A DNA stretch of 64,000 nucleotides. Origin: Rutidosis leptorrhynchoides (taxonomy: Eukaryota > Streptophyta > Magnoliopsida > Asterales > Asteraceae). The notes beneath the pieces were generated by a model. It did not search any database, was not told where the DNA came from, and saw only the letters and a program-made list of their open reading frames with translations. The position numbers were made by a program, and so were the translations under genes. Of the stretch, positions 37,795-49,910 are shown piece by piece; the first letter of the stretch is position 1; every line of letters begins with the position of its first letter. The DNA lies in contig NC_092335.1 in NCBI RefSeq assembly GCF_046630445.1, positions 631,584,001-631,648,000 of the forward strand, read 5' to 3'.

Positions 37795-39768
37795 GGTATT
37801 ATTATTATTATTATCATTATTGATATATATCATTATTGATATATATCATTATTAATATATATATCATTATTTAAAAATGGTTATTGTTATTGTTAATATT
37901 ATTATTACTATATTATCATTAAGATAATTATTAGTATTATCGTTAATAATGTTATAGTAACTATCATTATTAATATTAGTGTAATTAAAACAAATATTTG
38001 TAACACCTAATAATTTTTATTACTATTATTATCATTATTACGAACACGATATAAAAGACGATTAAAAGCAATTAAACGAAACGATTAGGAAATAATGGGT
38101 AAGAGTATCATGATGAAATTAAAATATTATAAGATATTGATTTAGATAAAATTATCGTTCTTATTATTTTTATCATTACTATTATTATTAAAATTATCGT
38201 TAGTATTAAAACTATCATTTTAACAAAAATTATCATTTTAATAGAAATGTCATTGTTACTATAAAATATCATTATTATTATTATTATTTTAAATAGAATT
38301 ATTATTTTAAAGATAATATTAAAAATTATCGTAAATATTAAAGTTATCATAATTAGAATTATCGTTTTATCATAATGTCATCGTAGTAATTATAAATATT
38401 GATATTTTTATAATAATAATTATTATTACAAAATAATACAACTTTTACTTACTATCATTATAGATATTATTTTATCAAATAAATATTTGATACAAACATA
38501 TTTTACTACGTGTAGTAACTTACTTTAATAATACCTATCATATTATCTTTATAATATTAAATGAACCCTATAAATTTTATTACTTAATATATATATAAGT
38601 ATATTTTATTATATAAATATAATATAAAATTTTATTTATTAATAAATAAATTATATTATTTACTCTAATAAATCTTTTAAAAATATTTAAAAATATAAAA
38701 CGACGATATTTAAACTATATATTAATCATGTATAGATTTTTGGAAATTATTTTGAGTCAAATTTACTTTTGTTGACTTTTGCATATTAGTCTCGAGCATT
38801 AGGATTGTGGTACACTATGACTTGACCTAATTTGTTAGACAAATATTGACCAACACATAAATATATATAATTAATTTAGGTTCGTGAATCCGAGGCCAAC
38901 CTTGCACTTGTTCAATGACGTTATATGTATTTTTACTACGAAATACAGTATGGTGAGTTTCATTTGCCTTTTTACCCTTTATATTTTTGGGACTGAGAAT
39001 ACATGCGCTTTATAAATGTTTGACGAAATAGACACAAGTAATTGAAACTACATTCTATGGTTGAATTATCGAAATCGAATATGCCCCTTTTTATTAAAGT
39101 CTGGTAATCTAAGAATTAGGGAACAGACACCCTAATTGACGCGAATCCTAAAGATAGATCTATTGGGCCTAACAAACCTCATCCAAAGTACCGGATGCTT
39201 TAGTACTTTGAAATTTATATCATGTCCGAAGGAGGATCCCGGAATGATAGGGGATATTCTTATATGTATGTAGTTAATGTCGGTTACCAGGTGTTCACCA
39301 TATGAATGATTATTTTTTGTCTCTATGCATGGGACGTATATTTATGAGAACTGGAAATGAAATTCTTGTGGTCTATTAAAATGATGGAAATAAGTGATTA
39401 TGATAAACTAATGAACTCACCAACCTTTTGGTTGACACTTTAAAGCATGTTTATTCTCAGGTGTTAAAGAAATCTTCCGCTGTGCATTTGCTCATTTTAA
39501 AGATATTACTTGGAGTCTTTCATAGCATATTTCGAAGAACGTTGCATTCGAGTCATTGAGTTCATCAAAGATTATTATTAAATCAATTTACAGTCGGATA
39601 ATGGATATTATAAAATGGTATGCATGCCTGTCAATTTTTGATGTAAAGAAAGATTGTCTTTTAAAAACGAATGCAATGTTTGTAAAATGTATCATATAGA
39701 GGTCAAATACCTCGCAATGTAATCAACTATTGTGAATCGTTTATAATATATATGAACGGGTCCTTTCA
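35899..39768 (+). repeat. Element C 5' LTR (3870 bp)
   Basis: Starts TGTGACAACCCGG and ends GGGTCCTTTCA. A TATAAATA box at 36983-36990 is preceded by a tandem array of TTTAATAATTCA units (36866-36972). A TTA microsatellite lies at 37745-37794. The segment 39047-39310 is about 95% identical to part of the A/B LTR, whereas the surroundings are not. The Ile- and Asn-rich minus-strand frames at 37645 and 38108 are AT-repeat artefacts. Confidence 0.93.
36866..36972 (+). repeat. Tandem TTTAATAATTCA array upstream of LTR TATA box
   Basis: A unit of about 28 nt (actttaataattcactttaataattcat) repeated about four times and ending 11 nt before the TATA box. The same array is at about 45690-45802 in the 3' LTR. 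Its position suggests a promoter-proximal element. Confidence 0.7.
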
Positions 39769-39770
39769 GT

Positions 39771-39782
39771 TGGTATCAGAGC
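39771..39782 (+). other. Primer binding site of element C (tRNA-iMet)
   Basis: TGGTATCAGAGC, 2 nt after the 5' LTR. The shared leader segment follows at 39832-39868. Confidence 0.93.
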
Positions 39783-40199
39783 GGTGGTCTTAGCGAACCA
39801 GGTCAGCATTAGTGTGTCTAACTGATAAGTCGTTAGGATGCATTAGTGAGTCTGGACTTCGACCGTGTCTGCATGTCAAAAGTTTTGCTTATCATTTCTA
39901 GTCGGAAATCATCTGCTTATCATCCATAGAAAATTACCTGCTTATCATTATTAGTCTAGACACGTTTTGCTACATTAATTGCATGAGTAGTGTATAGACA
40001 AAATTCATATCTTAGCGTATCTGCTAAATTATATCTTATCTTATCTGTTACTTTAAACTTTGCCTGACATATCCCGCAAATTCCTCCGTAATCTATGAAA
40101 TCTTTTGATCTCTATATATAGATATCCTATGTAAATAGAATACCAATCGATAGCCGAAAAATCATTTTATATCGAAAATCCTTTATCCAATCGTACGAA

Positions 40200-40634
40200 A
40201 TGGAATTTGTCATCAGTTCAAGTCACTCGGATTCCGAAATGGAATCTCACTCAAGCTCCGAAAGCAGTGTGACGGGAATGGATCAACCAATCAGTCATCA
40301 CCTATTCTGGATGAATTGGGGATGGGTTCGTAGCCTCCTCAATCATTGGAAACAAGACGAAGGCGATCCTTTCCATCCACCACATTGCCCTCTTGGCGAA
40401 GAACCTGAAGCACTTACCGGCGAACCTGTTCGAGACACCATTTTCTCTCTCATTTCCAGGGTATCTCGTCACGATTATATACTACATCAAATTCTAGATT
40501 TTATTTATCCGCTCGTTCCGACCGACAATCATCCTGGAATAATAGAAGAAGTCAACGAACTTCGCGCTCGGGTAGTGGCTTTGGAGAATATGGTGCAGAG
40601 ATTACAAACACCAGCAGCAGCACCAGCAGCATAA
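40200..40634 (+). CDS. 144-aa ORF of element C, unknown (accessory or gag-like)
   Basis: An ORF beginning MEFVISSSHSDSEMESHSSSESS, 430 nt after the primer site. Ser-rich residues 1-27 are followed by a Trp-containing helical region (LFWMNWGWVRSLLNHWKQDEGDPFHPP, about 35-61), a segment ISRVSRHDYILHQILDFIYPLV (about 85-106) and a likely coiled coil IEEVNELRARVVALENMVQRLQ (about 114-136), ending in Ala/Pro. The order Ser-rich, helical, coiled coil resembles the N-terminal part of some plant gypsy polyproteins, but I cannot name the family. A diverged, frameshifted copy sits at the same place in element D. It is the only ORF of note in this pol-less element and may help packaging, or simply be a remnant. 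Confidence 0.55.
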   Translation: MEFVISSSHSDSEMESHSSSESSVTGMDQPISHHLFWMNWGWVRSLLNHWKQDEGDPFHPPHCPLGEEPEALTGEPVRDTIFSLISRVSRHDYILHQILDFIYPLVPTDNHPGIIEEVNELRARVVALENMVQRLQTPAAAPAA

Positions 40635-41690
40635 CCAGTACCACCATCATCAACGCCAACAGTACCATTACCACCTCCAACCACAACCGCGTTGTAAACC
40701 TCAACTTCACAATCTGTCCCACTAGCATCAACGTCATACGCACCATAGATACCAAGGAGTACCAACAACAATAACTGACGAAGTATTAATTCATAACTTC
40801 ATTGGAGAAACATTCCGCGGCGATTATATAATCTCTAAAGTCTTAGAGATTATCTAATCTAGCCCTAACCATAAATCAGTTAAGCGAACCAAAATGATAG
40901 AAGGAAGAGTAGAAACCCTGACAAAAATGGTGTGTAATTAACAAGTTAAACTTGTTTTACCAACAGCATCAACAGTACCGTCAACGTCACCAGCATCGTC
41001 AGTACAGTCAACATCAGAATCAACAACACCTATAATATCACAAACTCCGTCAGTTCAAGAATCACTGTGGACATCATTACGAATCAATAAAGTGTATATT
41101 GTATCAACAAGTTATGAAGAATTAACTCACTCCCTCTGAAGAAATTATATATATATTTTATATATATATATATTTTTTGAAATAAAAAATAAATCTTTCC
41201 GTGCTAAGCTATTGTGTGTGAATCTTAACTACTCGGTTAATTCATATTACAAATATGCAATAATGTACGTCCCTCGCCCGCGACTTAACCATCGTTAACT
41301 ACAATCTCTGCCTCAATTCAACAAATTCCAATTCCTAATAAATCAAGTATATATTTGATTTTACACTTCATCATTGATGTAACCGAAACTTTTCAGATAA
41401 CATCATTCGTACTTTGCGAAGTTCACAAGAATTTAACGAAAACCAACATAACATCTCAACAAATAACGAAGTATTGATTCATAATTTCAATATTATTGAA
41501 GAAATACTTATGTAACCTCTAAAGCCTTCAAGGAATTATTCAATTCTAGTTCCAACCGTAAATCGAATGAGTTTAATTTAGTATTAACTCATTAAAATCT
41601 ATGTTACATCTGAGGAGAATATATACATATATATTTTCATAAAGACTGTAATAAAATTCTTATGTACAAAATATCAATTGTGAAAATTTT

Positions 41691-41711
41691 TTAACGGGTA
41701 GGTAATACCCG
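41691..41711 (+). other. Internal palindrome with PPT-flank copy, element C
   Basis: TTAACGGGTAGGTAA followed by TACCCG gives CGGGTA-5 nt-TACCCG (41695-41711). The sequence directly before the C 3' LTR (44722-44736) has the same first 14 nt. Confidence 0.65.
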
Positions 41712-42656
41712 AGAGATATATATAAATTCACAATTAATATGTTACATTCTTCGAATCAGATTAAGCAAATTATCAATTATACTTCCTAATTTCACAATAA
41801 TATACATTCTTTCATAGAAATCAAAACAACCATACTCATTCAAACCCAATTACATATTCTGATTTTAAAATCTCAGAATTCAATTCGAGATATAACCGGT
41901 ACCATCACTTTTAGATTCCTACATCTTTCAAAGCTATACTTTGACTTCAAAAGTGTGTTAGAACATCAAATGTATACAAACAATTACAATCTGTGTTCAA
42001 ACCCTTCGAAAATCTCTAAAGACACTTCAAATAATGAGCAATCGAGATGATGATCCAACCACATATTACCCACAGTTATGTACTTAAAAAGCTCTCGAAA
42101 CCAAAGTCATAATTCAACACATATCTGTGTCAGATCTTTTGGCATTTATTAGCAAAAATAACCTTGCAATTCCTTTGCAAAGTAGCAAATTATATCACAG
42201 CTCCAGCAAGACAACTTTGATTTTTTCATTCGGAGTAGCCTTATCATAATTTTGATATATGTGATTACCCTTTTGTTACCGGAGAACCTTTCATATTCCA
42301 CCACATTAGCAATAAACTTACCAACAACTTCACTGATCTTGGGCATTCTGAAGAATCTTTATATTTATCGAAACCTCATCATTTACTCATCTGCCTCTTG
42401 TAACGAGAACTGCCATACGAATCATTGGGAATTAGCAATCAGTATTTTGAAATCTCACAGCATGTTGACACCAACAGTTATACATAACGTCTATTTCCAA
42501 GGCTTACATACTTCGAATGTGAAGTTTCTGAAAAACACTCTGAACCGCGAACTAGTTCTCGAAATGCTGATGAATCAACAAAAACTGTAAATGACCTTAG
42601 CAGTAAAAAGTTTGATGATAAAGATTAGTGTATTAACAAAGCTCAGAAATAGAGAA

Positions 42657-42826
42657 GTTTTGGAACTGGAAAACGGATTGAGCAAAGTATGAAGGAGGCT
42701 GTGGACAAATCACAAAGACTGAACCTGCCTTCAAAGAATCCAAATGATTCAGTGTCTGCTGAAGTCATTAACGAATACCTTGCTCCTGACGCTAAACCCT
42801 TACAGACAATATTCTTCTTCATCCTC
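42657..42826 (+). pseudogene. Conserved coding-like segment of element C
   Basis: One frame reads KRIEQSMKEAVDKSQRLNLPS, then NPNDSVSAEVINEYL, matching the minus-strand frame at 3756-4025 in D with conservative changes. It has no start of its own and stops soon after. The protein is not recognised. Confidence 0.35.
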
Positions 42827-43730
42827 TGATATTAGAAATTCTAAGATATCATCGTATCTTTCATTATAAATGTCCTCCATATTTCTGAAGATATTTCCAT
42901 AACTATTCTTATCTGGAATTATTTATCTCTTTGCGCTATCTGTATTACATCAAAAAGGAAACTGTTTAGTTCCTATACTCTGTAAACCTTTGAGTTTAAA
43001 ATATGAATGTTTTTGAAGTAGTGTTGGAAACTGAAGCATGAGTTAGTATAATATAATGACACTTGATCAACGTGATTATATTACAGTAATATGCTGAGTT
43101 TCTAAATGGAACGTGATGATTCACAGATCATAACATCATCATGTACCATGTTATATGACTCTTGTATTCTATTTAACCTCTAAAATATCAAGAAAATATT
43201 TCTTGATGATTCGGCCTTTTCCAAGGTATTCTAGTAATTTGACAAGTCAAGATCGTGCCATCATAATTTCCTTCCTAGAACATTAACAATGTTCATTCCG
43301 AAATTCATATCTGTGAATTCTAGACCATTACAAGCGGTGCTTAATCGCAAGAAGAAGAAACGAAAGGACAAAACTCCGAAATAAAAATTGGGGTATAAAT
43401 TGCAGCAAATAAAAGAGAGCATTAACTGTGGATGATAATGATTATAGAAGATAGAAACAGAGACTTTGAAATATAAGGGAAGATATAAAGCCCAACGACA
43501 AACCAAAAATTATAAACCATATATATCGATGCATATAGCAATATAAAGACACGGGAGAACTAGAAACACTATAAACCCAAGAGTATAGTAGAAGTAAATA
43601 GATTCTTCCGGCGGTAGATGAAAAAGACGAATGACCGATATGAAAGTTATAAGTATATCAAGAATCAGAACTGTATGGAGCATATTGATGAACACTTTAA
43701 AATATGAGTTGAGGGGGAAAGAATAGAAGG

Positions 43731-44346
43731 TGATGAAACATGACTAGGAACTTAGAAATCAACAGATTTAACTCACACAATGACGGAATAAGTGAATCAA
43801 ACCCTCTAGTAAATAGGTTAAGCTTTTTGGGATTAATTTAGTCATACCATAACTAAATCAAGTGTGATTAGATCAACACCTAGAGCTATTATTCACCATC
43901 TGGGTGATTTGGGTCGAGAGAGAATCGGAGGAGCTCACCAGATCTGAGTGTGTGTAACAAATAAGAGGCTTAACCTAAAATGAAGAACATAAGACTTTAT
44001 ATACCCCTGCTGTTGACTCACCCGTACGATTCATCCATCATACATACGAGTTGGCTTCATCAGCCGTACGGGTGATCACTCACTCGTGTCTTCTCATTTA
44101 GGTAGTAATTATGACATAGCTCAGTATCAACAGTGCGTATGAGCCTATCAGCCGTACGAGTGAGGCTTCACTCGGACGTCTGACTAAGTCTAACATAGTC
44201 AAACATCCAAATCTCGTTCCTGCAGTTGCTGTAACCACATACAAACACGGATAGGATAATAACGAACGATCATGGTGGCCTGTAAACTGTTGTACCTACA
44301 ATAGACGTGGGTAGATGTCTAGGGACTTGCATAAAATGCATCAACA
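43731..44346 (-). mobile_element. Solo LTR (616 bp, probably copia type) inside element C
   Basis: Minus orientation, TGTTGATGCATT...CATGTTTCATCA, flanked by the perfect target duplication gaagg (43726-43730 and 44347-44351). The sequence is absent at the equivalent place in element D. A TATA-like tatataaag lies on the minus strand near 44000, and the arms contain several CCGTACG-type motifs. There is no interior, so it is the product of LTR-LTR recombination. Assignment to copia rests on its short length and LTR start and is inference. Confidence 0.8.
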
Positions 44347-44700
44347 GAAGGTGTGAGTTGTAAGAAAATGAAGGAGGTGAATTTATAAGAAAATCTCTGA
44401 CAGAACAATTAAAATGGACGATCGCATTTAAAGCGGATCCTAATTCCTTTTGTTACCGGAGTATCAAATCTTATTACAAAGATTTCCTTCAAATCCCTTG
44501 AAATCTGGAAATCAATCATATCTACGTCAAATGATAAGATGAATCTACACTTACTCATTTCACTCTTCTATGTTAGCTTCATTCGTACTCTTCATATAAA
44601 AGGATTGTTTATCAAAATTATTCGCTGATGATAAAACTCTAATTTTCAGCCTGTATGCATCATGAAAACATACTTATTATCATTCACGACCTTTCCACTC

Positions 44701-44736
44701 AAATTTCGGGACGAAATTTCTTTAACGGGTAGGTAC
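44701..44736 (+). other. Terminal palindrome and PPT region of element C
   Basis: AAATTTCGGGACGAAATTT (44701-44719), then TTAACGGGTAGGTAC (44722-44736), then the 3' LTR. It is the same arrangement as in A and B despite the unrelated interior. Confidence 0.7.
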
Positions 44737-46573
44737 TGTGATAACCCGGAAATTTCCAACCAAATTTAAACTTTATCTTTATATTATTCTTACACGATAA
44801 GCAAAGTTTGTTAAGTTAAATCTCAAGAATTTTAAATTGTGTTCATACATTCATTATAACCTCGACTAAATTCCGACGATTCACGAACCGTTATATATAA
44901 ATAAATATGTATATATATATTATAACTTGAGAATATTAATAAAGTATTAAACGTATAATACTTTACATGAACGTATTTGTTTCAATATGTTTATCGATGG
45001 AATTAGAAGATAATATCAAATGATTGATTTATCAGATACATTATGATATGATTACGGGTCTATGTTATGAGGTCCACTGTGATTTAAGAAATCTATTCTT
45101 TTTGACAACATTTGGAAAATGGTAAAGTGATTTATAAGTAAGAACATGAAGTGTAAATAACTTAGATGTTGGATATCGACAAGTTAAGTAACTCGACATT
45201 TTTTCATTAAGATGATTTCATACGTTTATTTAACCTTTGAACTTTATCCCATGCTTCACCAACAAACTGTAATTTAAAAACTTGAAACCTATTATGAATA
45301 TATATGATTCTACTTTTCTAAAACATTTTATGATATAACGATTTCCATTATTTTAACCTTTAAACAAAATGATTCTTAAAAATATATTTGGTTTTGGAAA
45401 ACAAAATTATTATATTTATTTGATTTAGTTTCAAACGTACAAAAACGTTTTCAGTTTAAAAAGAACTTTATTATTAAAACGTATATAACTTTTATAAATA
45501 TCTAGAACCACTTTTGAGAACTCATTACTTAACCAGTATGATAAAGATAACGATATTTATATTTTATTTTATTAAATATATATAATGATTTAAATTAATA
45601 TTATATATATTTATACGCATATTATACGTACATAGTTTTATACTTTTACTATACTTAAACTTTACCTTTACTTTATTTTTACTTTACTTTAACTTTAATA
45701 ATTCACTTTAATAATTCATACTTTAATAATTCACTTTAATAATTCATACTTTAATAATTCACTTTAATAATTCATATTTTAATAATTCACTTTAATAATT
45801 CAAAAATCTATTATAAATAGAATTCAATAGGTTTCATTATTTCATAGAAACTTGAAAATATTTTTCTCTAAACTCTCTCAATCGATTTACATATATATAT
45901 TTACTCCGTATTATTTCAAGATATTATTAGTATACATAAAATATTACGTAAGAGTGCTGTCCGAGTGATTTCGAAATTGTTTTTCGAGTGGAATTGGATT
46001 AAGGAAATTATGGGTTATAGCTATGGAGGTGATTGGGTATGGTTCATGGGTATGCTCGTGAGGTCAATATAGTGTTTATCATCTCCGTTGCGTCTACGTA
46101 CCTTTCCTGCAATATTGAATCTCAATATTGATACGTGAGTACTCATAATTTAACTTTTACATACTAATAGTGTATCCCTGACTAGTGCTCGAGTATATAT
46201 GATTATGCATGTTTGTACTTTTGATATTGCCTTTAGTTAGGTTATGTTGAATCCTGAATTAGTTATATATGCGACTGAGATAAGGTATAAGATATGCATG
46301 TCGTTGGAAAGCTAGCGAAAAATTAAGAACTTTTCATTTAGATATCGAATGATTTCGATGAACAGATTTGAAGTTATAGTCCATCGAATTTTTGTATTAT
46401 TATTAAAAATGATTATTATTATCGTCGTTATTATCGTCGTTCTAGTTTTATCTTATTATTATTATTATCTTTATCAATAAAAGGATTTATCATTAAAAAA
46501 AAATTGTTATTTTTTTTATTATTACTATCGTTATTATCGTTAAAGTTATAATTAGTATTATTATTATTATCCA

Positions 46574-46630
<57 letters not shown>

Positions 46631-48592
46631 GGTATTATTATTATTATTATCATTATTGATATATATCATTATTAATATATATATATCATTATTTAAAAAT
46701 GGTTATTGTTATTGTTAATATTATTATTACTATATTATCATTAAGATAATTATTAGTATTATCGTTAATAATGTTATAGTAACTATCATTATTAATATTA
46801 GTGTAATTAAAACAAATATTTGTAACACCTAATTATTTTGATTACTATTATTATCATTATTACGAACACGATATAAAAGACGATTAAAAGCAATTAAACG
46901 AAACGATTAGGAAATAATGGGTAAGAGTATCATGATGAAATTAAAATATTATAAGATATTGATTTAGATAAAATTATCGTTCTTATTATTTTTATCATTA
47001 CTATTATTATTAAAATTATCGTTAGTATTAAAACTATCATTTTAATAAAAATTATCATTTTAATAGAAATGTCATTGTTACTATAAAATATCATTATTAT
47101 TATTATTATTTTAAATAGAATTATTATTTTAAAGATAATATTAAAAATTATCGTAAATATTAAAGTTATCATAATTAGAATTATCGTTTTATCATAATGT
47201 CATCTTAGTAATTATAAATATTGATATTTTTATAATAATAATTATTATTACAAAATAATACAACTTTTACTTACTATCATTATAGATATTATTTTATCAA
47301 ATAAATATTTGAGACAAACATATTTTACTACGTGTAGTAACTTACTTTAATAATACCTATCATATTATCTTTATAATATTAAATGAACCCTATAAATTTT
47401 ATTACTTAATATATATATAAAAGTATATTTTATTATATAAATATAATATAAAATTTTATTTATTAATAAATAAATTATATTATTTACTCTAATAAATCTT
47501 TTAAAAATATTTAAAAATATAAAATGACGATATTTAAACTATATATTAATCATGTATAGATTTTTGGAAATTATTTTGAGTCAAATTTACTTTTGTTGAC
47601 TTTTGCATATTAGTCTCGAGCATTAGGATTGTGGTACACTATGACTTGACCTAATTTGTTAGACAAATATTGACCAACACATAAATATATATAATTAATT
47701 TAGGTTCGTGAATCCGAGGCCAACCTTGCACTTGTTCAATGACGTTATATGTATTTTTACTACGAAATACAGTATGGTGAGTTTCATTTGCCTTTTTACC
47801 CTTTATATTTTTGGGACTGAGAATACATGCGCTTTATAAATGTTTGACGAAATAGACACAAGTAATTGAAACTACATTCTATGGTTGAATTATCGAAATC
47901 GAATATGCCCCTTTTTATTAAAGTCTGGTAATCTAAGAATTAGGGAACAGACACCCTAATTGACGCGAATCCTAAAGATAGATCTATTGGGCCTAACAAA
48001 CCTCATCCAAAGTACCGGATGCTTTAGTACTTCGAAATTTATATCATGTCCGAAGGAGGATCCCGGAATGATAGGGGATATTCTTATATGTATGTAGTTA
48101 ATGTCGGTTACCAGGTGTTCACCATATGAATGATTATTTTTTGTCTCTATGCATGGGACGTATATTTATGAGAACTGGAAATGAAATTCTTGTGGTCTAT
48201 TAAAATGATGGAAATAAATGATTATGATAAACTAATGAACTCACCAACCTTTTGGTTGACACTTTAAAGCATGTTTATTCTCAGGTGTTAAAGAAATCTT
48301 CCGCTGTGCATTTGCTCATTTTAAAGATATTACTTGGAGTCTTTCATAGCATATTTCGAAGAACGTTGCATTCGAGTCATTGAGTTCATCAAAGATTATT
48401 ATTAAATCAATTTATAGTTGGATAGTGGATATTATGAAATGGTATGCATGCCTGTCAATTTTTGATGTAAAGAAAGATTGTCTTTTAAAAACGAATGCAA
48501 TGTTTGTAAAATGTATCATATAGAGGTCAAATACCTCGCAATGTAATCAACTATTGTGAATCGTTTATAATGTATATGAACGGGTCCTTTCA
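44737..48592 (+). repeat. Element C 3' LTR (3856 bp)
   Basis: TGTGATAACCCGG...GGTCCTTTCA. The TATA box is at 45812-45819 and a longer TTA tract is at 46575-46630. It ends at the target copy ggtga. Confidence 0.93.
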
Positions 48593-49524
48593 GGTGATGG
48601 TTGTGATAGTTGAGTTCTTGGTTGATCATACTTATTATATGTTTATATGTAAGGTAATATAGATAGATGGTTAAATCTTTAGTGCATACATGTGTATATA
48701 TATTATATAGATTAGATATAGTGGAAGCAAAAGACAACCACAGTAATATTAATAATATCACATGAATTATAATGTACACAGTGTCATGAATTCACAAATA
48801 TCAAGAACAGGGTAGCAGCCGGGAATGATTGAATTACTATTTATTTTACGGGCTGGACTTCGTGCTCCGTTGTTAATTAGTGACGGATAAAAGTTCTCAG
48901 AAAAATCCCATATTTTTAAATTAACAATATTTATTTATTTTGGTCATTATGATATAAAATTCGATCCTTAATTTGTTAGATAAAAATTACATCAACTGTC
49001 CCTCTCATTTATGGGTAAAATATAAAAAGTGTTAAAACTTAACCAATAGTTCCTAAATACATTTTTAATAAGCCTAAAATTTATAGAACTCATTTTCGGA
49101 TCACCGTTTATTTTAAAATCACATATATTCGTTTTTAACTCGTTTAATATTGATCGAATTACAATAGAGCGTTACAGTCGATTACAAAATAAATTCGAAA
49201 ATATATTTATATATTCAATATACTTCATTTACATATATAGATACCTTTTAAATAATAGTTATTATATATTATTTTATTTTACATTATTAGTTCTAACAAT
49301 TACGTCATATAATATTTCAATTTTTATTTCAAATTCATATATTTAAATATATATGTATCTATTTACAAATAGTGGTTCGTGAATCGTCGAGAGCAGTCGA
49401 AGGTCAATGAATTCATGAAAACGGTTCAAAAATTTTGAGACTCAACATTACAGACTTTGCTTATCATGTCGTATTCATATAAAGATTAAGTTTAAATTTG
49501 GTCGAAAATTTCCGGGTCGTCACA
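48593..49524 (-). repeat. Element D, 5' LTR, part 3 (outer end)
   Basis: The rest of the right D LTR, matching about 1696-2620 and ending cgtcaca at 49524 (minus TGTGACG). The element's own target duplication would be gtgct after 49524. The partner copy lies outside the window. Confidence 0.88.
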
Positions 49525-49822
49525 GTGCTGATAACGTGTTATAATTCAGTAAGTTTATAACTACCTTTAGTGGTTTGATTCTTATGTTATAATTCAGTAG
49601 GCTTATAACTACCTTTAGTGGTTTGATTCTTGATTAAGAATACTAATAATGAAGTGTAAGAACAAATATGATAATGGAGAGAAAGAAAGAAACACTTTGT
49701 AAGTGTAAAAAATGGTGCAAGTTTAATGCTTGCATTCATGAGTATTTATAGCCTAAAATCTCAATATAAAAATACATACTTTATGTACCAAAAGTGACTA
49801 TCCATATCTATATTATTACTAC

Positions 49823-49823
<1 letters not shown>
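49525..49823 (-). repeat. Probable copia-type LTR end fragment
   Basis: Read on the minus strand it has a TATAAATA box (49743-49750), then a leader, then two tandem copies of a unit of about 46 nt (ggtagttataag...aattataac), ending TAACACGTTATCAGCAC at the point where D inserted. The TAACACGTTATCAGCAC end is, from memory, typical of LTR ends in plant copia elements. No second LTR is seen. Confidence 0.4.

Positions 49824-49888
<65 letters not shown>
49824..49888. repeat. (TTA)n microsatellite
   Basis: About 21 nearly perfect TTA units. Confidence 0.95.
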
Positions 49889-49889
<1 letters not shown>

Positions 49890-49910
49890 AAAACTTAAAA
49901 GTTTTAAAAC

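Larger units (their letters stand above)
40635..43730 (+). other. Element C interior without a supported gene
   Basis: AT-rich interior sequence. It includes imperfect ACCA/CAACA-rich coding-like repeats at 40620-41050, a PPT-like palindrome at 41691-41711, and stretches alignable with element D. I see no enzyme motif in any frame. Short frames at 42252 and 43261 lack conservation. Confidence 0.6.
35899..48592 (+). mobile_element. Element C: non-autonomous LARD-like LTR retrotransposon
   Basis: A 12.7-kb element flanked by the target duplication ggtga (35894-35898 and 48593-48597). LTRs at 35899-39768 and 44737-48592 differ by about 30 substitutions and several small indels (under 1%). The 5.0-kb interior has the primer site, shared leader segment, a 144-aa ORF, the internal palindrome and the terminal palindrome, but no protease, reverse transcriptase or integrase. 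Its interior is clearly related to element D. Low LTR divergence means it moved fairly recently, so its enzymes must have come from another element, plausibly the A/B type. Confidence 0.93.
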
